DNA of 64,000 nucleotides. It comes from Myxococcus stipitatus DSM 14675. GTDB taxonomy: Bacteria; Myxococcota; Myxococcia; Myxococcales; Myxococcaceae. Shown piece by piece: positions 16,801 to 23,964 of the stretch; the first letter of the stretch is position 1, and each line of letters opens with the position of its first letter. A model generated the notes under the pieces. The model had not been told where the DNA came from, did no database searches, and worked only from the letters and a program-made list of their open reading frames with translations. A program made the position numbers and the translations under genes. Location: NCBI RefSeq assembly GCF_000331735.1, contig NC_020126.1, positions 7,009,501 through 7,073,500 of the forward strand, read 5' to 3'.

Positions 16801-19057
16801 GCTTCCCGTCCAGCTCCACTATGAAACTCAGGAGGCGTGGGTTCTCCGACAGGCCGAGCAGGTCCCTCACGTCCCGTAGTAGCCCCATGCGCTCGTCTGC
16901 GGCGGCCTCGCTCCCCAGCCGTTTCACGAGGAATTGATGGATCTGATCCTCGCTAAAGCGCTCCAGCTTGAGGAGATGATGGCCAGGGATGGCCTCGGCC
17001 CGGCGAGCCAGCTCGCGCTTTACGTCCAAGTCTGTGAGGAAGTGCTGTGTCCTGCTCGTGACGACGACCTTCGCTTTGCCCCGGACCGCCTCGATGAGCG
17101 TGCCGAAGTGCTCCAGTGCCCGGTCGTAGGTCACCCGTAGCGCTAGCTCGTCGAAACCGTCGAAGAGCAGGGCGATACGGCCCTCGTGGAGCATGTAGAG
17201 AAATTTCTCCACCTCGAATCGCTGAACGTCTCCGGGAGCAAAGTGCTGGGCGACCAACTCACGCAGTGTGCGCTGCTTCTGTAGGGAGCGCATCTCGATG
17301 AGCACTGGCACAAGCGCGGGGACCGGCTCTTGTCCCATTCGTCGGGCCAGTTCGTGAAGCAGGTACGTCTTCCCAGTTCCGAAGTCGCCCAGAACGAGCG
17401 CAAAGCGCCGGTCCGGCGTGGCTAGCAGGTCGCGCACCGAGCGCAGTACATCCGCAGTGGCGATGGACCGCTGCCCACCGATGCTGACTTGGCCGCGCGG
17501 CTCCACGTAGTGCATGGGCAGGTATACGGGATCCTTCTCCAGCCGAGCCGTCTGCCGTTGGAGATAGCGGTCAAAGTCGAGCAGCCCCTGGTATTGAGTG
17601 AAGCTCTGCAGGTCGATGCGCCGTTCGTGCGCTAGGCTTGCCAGCTCATCCGCTGCGGTGGGGCCTGCGTGGACAAGCCTCGGTATGACCGCCGGGTTCT
17701 CCCATCGATAGCGTGCCGCGACGCCGGAGTAGAACATTTCGATGGCCTCGCGGGTGAGAGGCTGGTCGAGTGCTCCCAGCGGGTAGCAGCGGAGAAAGCC
17801 ACCCTCCAGCACGGAGACCTCCAAGTATGTCGCAAAGGGCGGAACGCCTCGGAGGCGGATGACCTGAGTGCCGGGAGGCTCGCGGAGCTGGCAGGCACGC
17901 TCAATGCGGCCGAGGAAATCGTCGCGCAGAGGTTGGCTGTGGACGAGAGGCGGGCCGTTCTCATCCTCGGCCTCCTCGATGTCTCCGGCGGTGTCCGCTC
18001 GCGGAGGGCGGATTCCCGGCTCGAGGGCCCGCACGTACCTCCGAAGAAACAACAGCAGGAACTCCGCCGAAGCACGGCAGGCGAACTTGCGGAAGGCGTC
18101 GTCCTTGTCGAAGTCCGCATGGTCAGAGACAGCCTTGACGATGATGGATCTGACCCCGCTGCGCTCTGCCACGAAACTGATGGCAGAGGACTCCATCTCC
18201 GCTGCGAGCACCTTGCGCGAATGCCGCGCGAGTCTTTGGAACAGCCCGGGATCCTCCTGGACCGCGGAGCCGGTGGCGATGGGCGCAACATGCACTTGGA
18301 AAGCGGGATCCCGTGCCTCGCCCTCCGGGTCAAGCAGCCTTGCCTCTGTCACCCACGCGCGTCCCTGCGCCGTCAGCCGGAGTACTCCCACGCCAGACTC
18401 AAGCAGGCCTTCCTTGCGGAGCTGTGGAATGAGGGTCGCCCAGTCTGGGCACCGCTCTTTGCGCTCGGGGTGAGTGCTTAGCGGTGACGCCTCTATCCGC
18501 TGCTCATGTGCGTCAAGCGCGAGCAGCAGCCAGCGCGCCTGGGCTTGTCGGGATATGGGGCGCTCGCGCGCGTACAACCAGTCCCGGGCGAACTCGTTGG
18601 CGAAGTCGCTGGCGTCCACCTTCCATGCGGTCTGCAGGTTGTATGTGGTGATGTCGTGGAAGAACCCGCCGCCGCCCGTCTCGTCGCGGGCTACCTGCTT
18701 GCCTGTATCATAGGTGAACACCCTGTCCGCGACGATGACGTCTCCCAGCGACACCTTGCCACGCCAGCCCGCGCAGATGCCGCACATGGCCAAGCATGAC
18801 GGCTCCAGTTCTGCGATCAGGCGCGTGGCCCGATGTGCCGCCGCAGTGACACCCATGTCTACGGACCATGCCGCCGCGATCTGGAGGGTTTCTCCCAGCT
18901 CGTTTTGGACTTCACGGACGAGGTACGCGACACCGTCGCGGTCTCGCAGTGGCATCCACGCGTCCCGGCTCCGCCCGTCCAGCTCCAGACCGAGCACCGC
19001 GTCGAGTTCGTCCTTGAGTGCCGTCACGATCAGAACATCTATGCGGCCTCTGCTCAT
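13892..19057 (-). CDS. NLR-like protein: nucleoside phosphorylase, NACHT NTPase, pentapeptide repeats, 14 WD40 repeats
   Basis: The ATG at 19057 has GGAGG 6 nt before it and starts MSRGRIDVLIVTALKDELDA; the longer frame to 19516 reads through the IS3 end and is not coding. The protein has 1,721 residues. Residues 3-325 form a PNP/UDP (MTA/SAH nucleosidase-like) domain: CGICAGWRGKVSLGDVIVAD and the ribose-binding-type EMESSAISF followed by KAVSDHAD. After a linker, a NACHT-type STAND NTPase (about 530-900) has Walker A GDFGTGKT near 556, Walker B IALLFDGFDEL near 630 and VVVTSRTQ. Pentapeptide repeats run at about 952-1045. Fourteen WD40 repeats (FSPDG...LASASDAG...LW) fill 1070-1690, enough for two seven-bladed propellers. 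This is the plan of bacterial NLR-like antiphage proteins, with the PNP domain as effector; PNP domains in such systems can cleave nucleotides such as ATP. Target and trigger are unknown. Confidence 0.93.
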   Translation of the reverse strand: MSRGRIDVLIVTALKDELDAVLGLELDGRSRDAWMPLRDRDGVAYLVREVQNELGETLQIAAAWSVDMGVTAAAHRATRLIAELEPSCLAMCGICAGWRGKVSLGDVIVADRVFTYDTGKQVARDETGGGGFFHDITTYNLQTAWKVDASDFANEFARDWLYARERPISRQAQARWLLLALDAHEQRIEASPLSTHPERKERCPDWATLIPQLRKEGLLESGVGVLRLTAQGRAWVTEARLLDPEGEARDPAFQVHVAPIATGSAVQEDPGLFQRLARHSRKVLAAEMESSAISFVAERSGVRSIIVKAVSDHADFDKDDAFRKFACRASAEFLLLFLRRYVRALEPGIRPPRADTAGDIEEAEDENGPPLVHSQPLRDDFLGRIERACQLREPPGTQVIRLRGVPPFATYLEVSVLEGGFLRCYPLGALDQPLTREAIEMFYSGVAARYRWENPAVIPRLVHAGPTAADELASLAHERRIDLQSFTQYQGLLDFDRYLQRQTARLEKDPVYLPMHYVEPRGQVSIGGQRSIATADVLRSVRDLLATPDRRFALVLGDFGTGKTYLLHELARRMGQEPVPALVPVLIEMRSLQKQRTLRELVAQHFAPGDVQRFEVEKFLYMLHEGRIALLFDGFDELALRVTYDRALEHFGTLIEAVRGKAKVVVTSRTQHFLTDLDVKRELARRAEAIPGHHLLKLERFSEDQIHQFLVKRLGSEAAADERMGLLRDVRDLLGLSENPRLLSFIVELDGKQLRAARGGSGEITSAKLYALLIERWLKGEHERVNPPGAPKGLSLAGLRRGATALALLLWERTERTVSLSELPKELLNVVNTQGEQALDLEGIRHQLGSGSLLVRGEEDRFAFVHQSVMEWLVAEVAVEELNGTGEVTVLGRRELTDLMADFFISLATPSAARSWAERTSSMEGSEIAKRNALHVLSRLRGRGERTSHETTKNLAGSDLRNQDLTKANLRRADLRKVNLTAVPLIEADLRDAQLQSAALAHANLEGANMQSADLRDADLTGARLVAADMSGAKLQGAKLRRAILLGAQVDSLEHVDVTGAALPDISPSPQLAAYSPCKAVAISPTDTLLATGHVDGTVRIWDTRESSMLRVLRGPRGAIVRLAFSPDGTTLASASDAGEIDLWNLSTGSSRRVLSAASSGEQLTFDTKGVILAASFKRGLVKFWSVEEMRELRAIHRQRDDTVWNLSFSPDGAMLALATTPGGVEIWSVDHGTRLHVMTGGPGDEAAIAVAFSPDGISLSAATRSGKLLRWEPGDHTKVVWQSVMSTAIKRVFNQSGTHLAALGMDHSLRVWNVSNKSLVRVINGNGTLVQDIALSPNGDTLAAAYVDGSLSFWSLPGGQCHVLQGQGKTSSVRAIVFNGDETIVQASSDGALASWNIAAGQLIGEHTSPSDLDSRALLSPNGQWLASIESGVGVHIWNATNGTHVRTLPLAPGTSPIRALAFHPREPTIASTVGRKSLQFWDIPTGKSSDLFNHPWAAVRTLVFTPDGDSIVSTGNDNKIRLLNWRKEEVGQTSEALGDSISSVALSPDGQLLAASTASQPIRIRSVQDWCIRSGLGRTTRGARKIVFSMDGEMLAVLEHLGSVTIWSVVLGKLLCILDGHPVCATDLAFSPDSTRIAVGYSDGVVGIHDARQGTCLAKLLRTQSGAIALRQDRRYRAEHFTSAMFWFVSGLCRFETNDIVPLLPSSLQLTKEEPFLTR

Positions 19058-19380
19058 TCTCGTCCTCCGATGCTGCGTGCGCGAACAGTCAGATTCTGCG
19101 CTGGGCGCGGGTCGGCCCCTGCGACGTTGGACTACCGCGGGCCTTGGCCGGACATCATGGCGGAACGGGAACTCGTGGGCACAGGAGGAAAGTTCTGGGT
19201 GCGTTCGGGTTGTTGCTACACGCAGAGGCCCGGACGGGGGCAATGCACATTCCCCCCTTTTGCATTGACCTCCCTGCAAGTGCGTAGGATTCGAGGGTGA
19301 CATTCCTCCAGGCAGGTGCGGAAGCAGCGAGCGCGGGGTTGAAGCTGCGGCCAGGAAGGATGGAGTTGCGTCGGGTTCGT
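19058..19380. other. Noncoding gap between the NACHT gene and the IS3 remnant
   Basis: These 323 bases hold the upstream control region of the NACHT gene. A GGAGG ribosome site lies at 19064-19068. No convincing -35/-10 pair, RNA gene or repeat was found by eye. The translation of the long frame through here is Arg/Pro-rich and looks noncoding. Confidence 0.5.
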
Positions 19381-19414
19381 TGAGTCCGTTCAACTGTGGG
19401 AGAAGGACCCAACG

Positions 19415-19729
19415 ATGCCGAAACCGAAGCCCCCATACCCGCCGGAGTTCCGAGCGCGAATCGTCGAGTTGGCAAAGGCAGGACGGACGACGAGCAGCTT
19501 GGCCGAGGAGTTCCACGTCACTGACACGACGGTGCGCAACTGGGTACGCCAGAGCGAACTGGACGAGGGTACGCGACAGGATGGGCTGACGTCGGACGAG
19601 AAGCAGGAACTGGCCCGCTTGCGGCGCGAGGTGAAGGTGCTGCGCGAGGAGCGTGACATCCTCTCAAAAGCCGCGGCCTGGTTCGCACAGGAAGGCGTCT
19701 GGACGCCCAAGAAGCGTTCCGATTCGTGA
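19415..19729 (+). CDS. IS3-family transposase OrfA
   Basis: The 104-residue protein carries an N-terminal helix-turn-helix (PPEFRARIVELAKAGRTTSS, then LAEEFHVTDTTVRNWV) that binds IS ends, and a C-terminal leucine-zipper coiled coil (ELARLRREVKVLREERDIL) ending in KAAAWFAQE, all standard for IS3-family OrfA. Length and order are normal, so the product is probably intact. Its stop overlaps the GTG start of the orfB remnant by 4 bp, the usual arrangement for frameshifted or coupled production of the OrfAB transposase. Confidence 0.9.
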   Translation: MPKPKPPYPPEFRARIVELAKAGRTTSSLAEEFHVTDTTVRNWVRQSELDEGTRQDGLTSDEKQELARLRREVKVLREERDILSKAAAWFAQEGVWTPKKRSDS

Positions 19730-20016
19730 GCGAGAACCAAGTATACCTCGCTGAGCTTCGGGCAGCGGTGCAGGCAGGCCGGAGTCCGTCCCTCCATGGG
19801 AGCGTCGGCGACGAGTATGACAACGCGCTGTGCGAATCCTTCTTCGCCAGCCTCGAGTGCGAACTGCTCGACCGACGGACCTTCCGCACTCACGCAGAGG
19901 CCAGGATGGCTGTCTTCCAGTACATCGAGGGCTGGTACAATCTGCGCCGAAGGCACTCCGCCCTCGGCTACCAGCCTCCTGCTAACGATGAGAAGAGGTA
20001 CCAAACTGCGGCTTGA
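19726..20016 (+). pseudogene. IS3-family transposase OrfB, internally deleted
   Basis: The frame keeps the first few OrfB residues (SENQ) and then jumps to the end of the integrase core: GSVGDEYDNALCESFFASL and YNLRRRHSALGYQPP. Only the last acidic residue of the DDE triad (Glu in NALCESFF) remains; both Asp residues and about 190 residues are missing. The reading frame is preserved across the deletion, but the 96-residue product cannot be catalytic. Confidence 0.88.
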
Positions 20017-20155
20017 CCCACCAAGTCGCCGGGACTCAACGAGGCCGGTGTAACTCCAGGGACACCGCGAGTGGGTTCGACTTCGCCAGGCTCGCCTGCA
20101 TGAAGTGTGGAGACAGGATTGAGGGTGCTGACGGACGTGAAGGAAGGAGGAGGGG

Positions 20156-20218
20156 TTCTTCTACAAACAGCAGCGCATGCACTCCGCCATCGGCTACGCT
20201 GCGCCGGCTGAGATTGAA
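20156..20218 (+). pseudogene. Tail of a second IS3-family transposase
   Basis: The frame reads FFYKQQRMHSAIGYAAPAEI, the conserved C-terminal end of IS3-type OrfB proteins, and differs from the HSALGYQPP tail of the element just upstream. So a second, different insertion sequence once ended here. Nothing else of it is recognisable. Confidence 0.65.
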
Positions 20219-20287
20219 GGCAGCGGCTCGAGCCCACGTGGATTTCAGCAACCCCACCAGCTGCCTGTAGGCGGAGAGAGAACAACC

Positions 20288-21022
20288 ATGAAGAAGACTT
20301 TTGTTTCGTCGCTGTGCGCGCTCCTGTGGATGGGCTGTGGCGAAAGCCCGACGCCAGCGGAGACCCAGGCGCCCACCGCCTCCACGGCGGAGCAGGCCCT
20401 GCCTTGCGCGGACTGCGACACCGGGCTCGCCGTGGCCGACGTGCCGGGCACCCATGGCTATGAAATCGAGCTGCCCATCTGGCAGGGCAACTTCGTGCCG
20501 CCCGAGTGGGAGGTCTACTGTCCCGAGACCGTCGGCTGTCTCATCCGTCCACTGGGCGGCGCCAGCGTGGCCAACATGGACTGGCGCGGGGGCAACGTGC
20601 TCTACAACGTCCAGGAGACCCACCTTCCGTACCTCGCCGCCGGCCTCGCGCAGGGCAACGGCTACCAGGTCCTTGGCCACGTCACGGGCTTCTTCACCAA
20701 CATCCAGCCCGGGAAGGTGCGCGGCTCGGTGCAGTTCGAGACGAGCCCCGGCGACCTGCGGCCGAACGTCCAGGACGAGGTCGTGCTGGCCCTGCAGACG
20801 CATGACGGCACGGCCTGGACCGACGCCGCCATCCGGAACCTGCCCCTGTCCGTCTTCTTCTACGGAGAGGTGGAGGCCCAGCTGTCGCCGAACACCCCGG
20901 TGCGCATGGAGATCCGGATGCGTCAGCGCCCCGACTGGCCGCGGTCCGCGTACTTCACCGCCGTCCGCCTGTTCGGCGCGCAGTGCTACCCGGACTTCTC
21001 CAACAACGCGACCTGCCTGTGA
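20288..21022 (+). CDS. Lipoprotein of unknown function
   Basis: The 244-residue protein starts at the ATG at 20288 (a GGCGGAGAG ribosome-like site precedes it); the longer frame upstream is the transposase tail. The signal MKKTFVSSLCALLWMGC ends in a lipobox Cys at 17, and a short Thr/Pro/Ala tether follows. The mature domain begins CADCDTG and is rich in aromatic and Gly-containing strands (FVPPEWEVYCPETVGCL, RGGNVLYNVQET), with several Cys likely to form disulfides. It looks like a beta-sandwich surface protein; no family is recognised. It is the last gene of the accessory segment before the tRNA region and its GC content matches the host. Confidence 0.7.
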   Translation: MKKTFVSSLCALLWMGCGESPTPAETQAPTASTAEQALPCADCDTGLAVADVPGTHGYEIELPIWQGNFVPPEWEVYCPETVGCLIRPLGGASVANMDWRGGNVLYNVQETHLPYLAAGLAQGNGYQVLGHVTGFFTNIQPGKVRGSVQFETSPGDLRPNVQDEVVLALQTHDGTAWTDAAIRNLPLSVFFYGEVEAQLSPNTPVRMEIRMRQRPDWPRSAYFTAVRLFGAQCYPDFSNNATCL

Positions 21023-21197
21023 GCAGGAGGGAAAGACCCAGGTCGAAGCACCTGCACTCCTCGCGGTGCACGTGGGTGCTCGACTCCCGCGGTCCCATCC
21101 CTCTCATGCGTCAAGCATGCCGCGCATTGACGTATCGCACCTGATTGTCGAGCCACCTGGTGGATAGTCATCAGGCCACCTGCATCGACCCCATCAA

Positions 21198-21224
21198 CTC
21201 TCGCCGAGCCTGACTCGGCGAGAG
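21198..21224 (-). terminator. Perfect hairpin beside repeat copy B
   Basis: CTCTCGCCGAG pairs perfectly with CTCGGCGAGAG (11 bp) around a 5-nt loop. On the minus strand it starts within the last bases of the tRNA-like repeat, as a terminator would after a tRNA gene. Confidence 0.55.
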
Positions 21225-21247
21225 GAGTACGGGGCTTGAACCCGTGG
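21222..21247 (-). repeat. tRNA 3'-end-like direct repeat, copy B (candidate att site)
   Basis: The 26 bases are identical to copy A at 13146-13171 and in the same orientation; identity stops exactly at both ends. On the minus strand it forms a T-arm and 3' acceptor strand and is followed by a hairpin, so it resembles the end of a lost tRNA gene located downstream of tRNA-Gly. Confidence 0.55.
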
Positions 21248-21265
21248 CCTCAGCCCGAAAACAAG

Positions 21266-21299
21266 AAGGCCGGTGCTCCCCTGAGGGAACACCGGCCTT
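21266..21299 (-). terminator. Terminator of the tRNA-Gly transcript
   Basis: AAGGCCGGTG and CACCGGCCTT form a perfect 10-bp stem with a 14-nt loop. On the minus strand the stem is followed by CTTGTTTTC. It lies 5 bases after the tRNA 3' end. Confidence 0.8.
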
Positions 21300-21303
21300 C
21301 GAG

Positions 21304-21376
21304 AGCGGCGGAAGGGATTCGAACCCTCGACCCCGAGCTTGGGAAGCTCGTGCTCTACCAACTGAGCTACCACCGC
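21304..21376 (-). tRNA. tRNA-Gly, anticodon CCC
   Basis: The 73-nt cloverleaf is complete. The acceptor stem is GCGGTGG/CCGCCGC with one G-T wobble; the D-arm is TAGCTCAGTTGGTAGAGCA; the anticodon stem CGAGC/GCTCG holds the loop TTCCCAA, giving anticodon CCC; and the T-arm is GAGGG, TTCGAAT, CCCTT. CCA is not encoded. A terminator follows directly. Confidence 0.96.
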
Positions 21377-21603
21377 GAGCGACGGGGTGGGATGTACCGC
21401 AGGCCCCCGTGAGCGTCAAGGACGTTGCCGCGGCCCCTCGTCTTCCGCACCGGGCGAACACCCTCAAATTGCTGGAGAACTTCCCACCCCTCTCGGGCCA
21501 CGTCTCGCTCGACAACTCGGCGCATCGGCCGCCCCTCCCCCACCACGCCCCGCGTCATCCGCCACTCCACATCTCCAGCTTAGTCACACTTTTCAGGCTA
21601 ATC

Positions 21604-21632
21604 TTGATTACTTGATATTTACGGCCAATACG
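21604..21632 (+). promoter_or_regulatory. Candidate promoter for the M36 protease gene
   Basis: An unusually A/T-rich patch (21578-21630) precedes the gene. TTGATT at 21604-21609 and AATACG at 21627-21632 are separated by 17 bp, 66 bp before the ATG. The match to a housekeeping promoter is only moderate. Confidence 0.3.
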
Positions 21633-21697
21633 TGCTTTCTCACACTCCCAGTACCGCCCTCCCCCGGGGCGGCTCACCCGCAGCGCAGGAGCACGAC

Positions 21698-23752
21698 ATG
21701 TCCGTAGGTGCATACCGAAGGCGGCTGTTCCAGGCGGTGGTTTTCACGGCGACCCTCACCAGCTCCGCGGCGATGGCGATGGCGCCCGAGTCGAGCGGCG
21801 AGCGCCACTTCGACGCGCGCGTCTCGTACAACGCGCAGGCGCGCTTCGGCTTCTCTGCAGCCCAGAAAGCCCGCGTGGAGCAGCTGCGCCAGAGCATCCC
21901 CGAGCTGCGCGTGGAGCTGGATGAGCACAGCGGCACCGTACGCTCTCTCTCCAACCCCGTGGGCGCGCTCTCCGGCCCCAGCAGCGGCGACCCGATGGCC
22001 ATCGGCCTGGACTTCGTCCAGAAGCACCACGCCGCGCTCGGCCTGGAGCTGTCCGACCTGGCCAGCCTCGAAGTCACCGACCGCGTCTACTCGGACGTCA
22101 GCGGCGCCACGCACCTGTACCTGCGACAGACCTACAAGGGTCTCCCCGTCTACAACGCCCAGCTGCAGATCAACGTGGGCAAGGACGGCAGCGTGCTGGG
22201 CGTCCACAGCGACTTCCTCCCCTCGCTGGACACGTCCATCGCGGGCGTGGAGCCTCGGCTGAGCGCGGGCGAGGCCGTGGCGGGACTCGCCAAGCACCTG
22301 GGCCTGCGTCTCGCGGACGCCCCCCGGTCCCTGAAGGCGGAGCCCGGCGCGAAGAAGCGCACCTCCGTCGAGGTCGAGGGCCTGTCGCGCGAGCCCATCG
22401 TCGCGGAGCTGGCCGTGCTGCCCATCCGGCGCGGCGAGGCCCGCCTGGTGTGGCACTTCCAGGTCTACACGCTGGACTCCCAGCACGACTATGACGTGAC
22501 GGTGGACGCCGGCTCGGGCGAGGTGTTGACGCGCTTCGACTGGGTGGCCGCAGATTCCTACAAGGTCTACCCCGCCCCCGTGGAGAGCCCCAACCACACG
22601 TCTCCGCTGCCGCCCTCGGACGGCCGCGCGACGGTGGCGAACCCCGCCAACACCACTGCGTCTCCGTACGGCTGGCACGACACCAACGGCGTCGCCGGCG
22701 CGGAGTACACCATTCCGCGCGGCAACAACGTCCACGCGTACGAGGACCGCGACGCCAACAACGCGCCGCCCACCACCGGCCAGCCGGACTGCGGCGCCGC
22801 CATCAACTGCGTCTTCCCCATCAACCTCTCGGCCGCGCCCTCCACGTACATCCCGGCCGCCGTCACCAACCTCTTCTACTGGAACAACGTCATCCACGAC
22901 GTCCAGTACCAGTACGGCTTCAACGAGGCGGGAGGCAACTTCCAGCAGAACAACTACGGCCGCGGCGGCGTGGGCAACGACTACGTCCAGGCCGAGGCCC
23001 AGGACGGCAGCGGCACCAACAACGCCAACTTCTCCACGCCCGCGGACGGCAGCCGCCCGCGCATGCAGATGTACATCTGGACGGCGCCCACGCCGGACAA
23101 GGACGGTGACCTCGACACGGGCATCATCGTCCACGAGTACGGCCATGGCATCTCCAACCGCCTGGTCGGTGGACCCAGCAACGTGTCGTGCCTCACCAAC
23201 CGTCAGCAGCCGGGCGAGGGCATCAGCGACTTCCTCGCGCTCTTCTACACGGCGCGCACCGGCGACACGGCCAACAAGATTCGCGGCATGGGCACCTACG
23301 CCCTGAACCAGGCCACCACCGGCACGGGCATCCGCGGCCAGCCGTACACGATGGACTCCACGCGCAACACCTGGACGTACCAGAGCCTGCGCGGCATGGC
23401 CGTCCCGCACGGCGTGGGCTCCGTGTTCGCCCAGGGCATGTGGGAGGCGTACTGGGCGCTCGTCACCCAGTGGGGCTTCGACAGCAACCTCTACAACGCC
23501 AACGGCAACGCCGGTAACCAGCGCATGATGCTGTACTTCACCGAGGGCATGAAGCGCACGGGCTGCCGCCCGACGTTCCTGATGATGCGCGACGGCATCA
23601 TCAACGCGGCCACCAGCCTGCACGGCGGCGAGGACGTCTGCCGCCTGTGGAGGGCCTTCGCCGCCTACGGCATGGGCACCAACGCGACGACGACGGGACC
23701 GGATGACGTCACCGCGGTGACCAACGGCTTCGCCGTCCCGTCGGGCTGCTGA
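21698..23752 (+). CDS. Secreted M36 (fungalysin-type) metallopeptidase
   Basis: The ATG at 21698 (684 residues) begins a Sec signal peptide (RRRLFQAVVFTATLTSSAAM); the longer frame upstream is not needed. Residues of about 60-200 contain the fungalysin/thermolysin propeptide (YLRQTYKGLPVYNAQLQINV), which keeps the enzyme inactive until export. The M36 catalytic domain has HEYGHGISNRL with His479 and His483 as zinc ligands and Glu480 as base, and the downstream Glu (near 507) in GEGISDF as third ligand. Length fits bacterial members. A strong terminator follows the gene. It is predicted to degrade protein outside the cell, consistent with a predatory lifestyle. Confidence 0.93.
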   Translation: MSVGAYRRRLFQAVVFTATLTSSAAMAMAPESSGERHFDARVSYNAQARFGFSAAQKARVEQLRQSIPELRVELDEHSGTVRSLSNPVGALSGPSSGDPMAIGLDFVQKHHAALGLELSDLASLEVTDRVYSDVSGATHLYLRQTYKGLPVYNAQLQINVGKDGSVLGVHSDFLPSLDTSIAGVEPRLSAGEAVAGLAKHLGLRLADAPRSLKAEPGAKKRTSVEVEGLSREPIVAELAVLPIRRGEARLVWHFQVYTLDSQHDYDVTVDAGSGEVLTRFDWVAADSYKVYPAPVESPNHTSPLPPSDGRATVANPANTTASPYGWHDTNGVAGAEYTIPRGNNVHAYEDRDANNAPPTTGQPDCGAAINCVFPINLSAAPSTYIPAAVTNLFYWNNVIHDVQYQYGFNEAGGNFQQNNYGRGGVGNDYVQAEAQDGSGTNNANFSTPADGSRPRMQMYIWTAPTPDKDGDLDTGIIVHEYGHGISNRLVGGPSNVSCLTNRQQPGEGISDFLALFYTARTGDTANKIRGMGTYALNQATTGTGIRGQPYTMDSTRNTWTYQSLRGMAVPHGVGSVFAQGMWEAYWALVTQWGFDSNLYNANGNAGNQRMMLYFTEGMKRTGCRPTFLMMRDGIINAATSLHGGEDVCRLWRAFAAYGMGTNATTTGPDDVTAVTNGFAVPSGC

Positions 23753-23797
23753 TCCCCGCACGTCCTTCCCGCACCCAGGGAAGCCGATAGACAGTTC

Positions 23798-23830
23798 CCG
23801 GGGGCCTCTCTCACGAGGGGCCCCCGGTTT
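23798..23830 (+). terminator. Terminator after the M36 protease gene
   Basis: CCGGGGGCC pairs with GGCCCCCGG around a 12-nt loop, followed by TTTCGTT, 45 bp after the stop codon. Confidence 0.8.
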
Positions 23831-23964
23831 CGTTCGAGGCAACCCCGAGCTTCCCAAGCGCTGGGGCAGCGGGCGACCGGAAGCGTCGCTCACAGTGAGC
23901 CCATGCTGTCGCCCAAGACCCAGTCGCCGAGGAAGCATCCGGACGGCATAAACTCAGGGCCGCC

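Larger units (their letters stand above)
19377..20042 (+). mobile_element. IS3-family element with an internal deletion
   Basis: Inverted ends TCGTTGAGTCC (19377-19387) and GGACTCAACGA (20032-20042) enclose 666 bp, about half the usual IS3 length. Inside are an intact orfA and only the ends of orfB. The element cannot transpose by itself. It sits just upstream of the NACHT gene, head to head. Confidence 0.75.

Noticed and set aside
13892-19057. Housekeeping MTA/SAH nucleosidase
   Set aside because: The PNP domain is fused to NACHT, pentapeptide and WD40 regions, which housekeeping nucleosidases lack.
19058-19516. N-terminal extension of the NACHT protein to 19516
   Set aside because: It crosses the IS3 end and orfA on the opposite strand. 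The residues are Arg/Pro-rich and the ATG at 19057 has a good ribosome site.
21674-23938. A 754-codon open frame on the minus strand
   Set aside because: It lies opposite the M36 protease, whose motifs (HEYGH, propeptide) are clear. The translation has no domain and is Val/Arg/Gly-rich.
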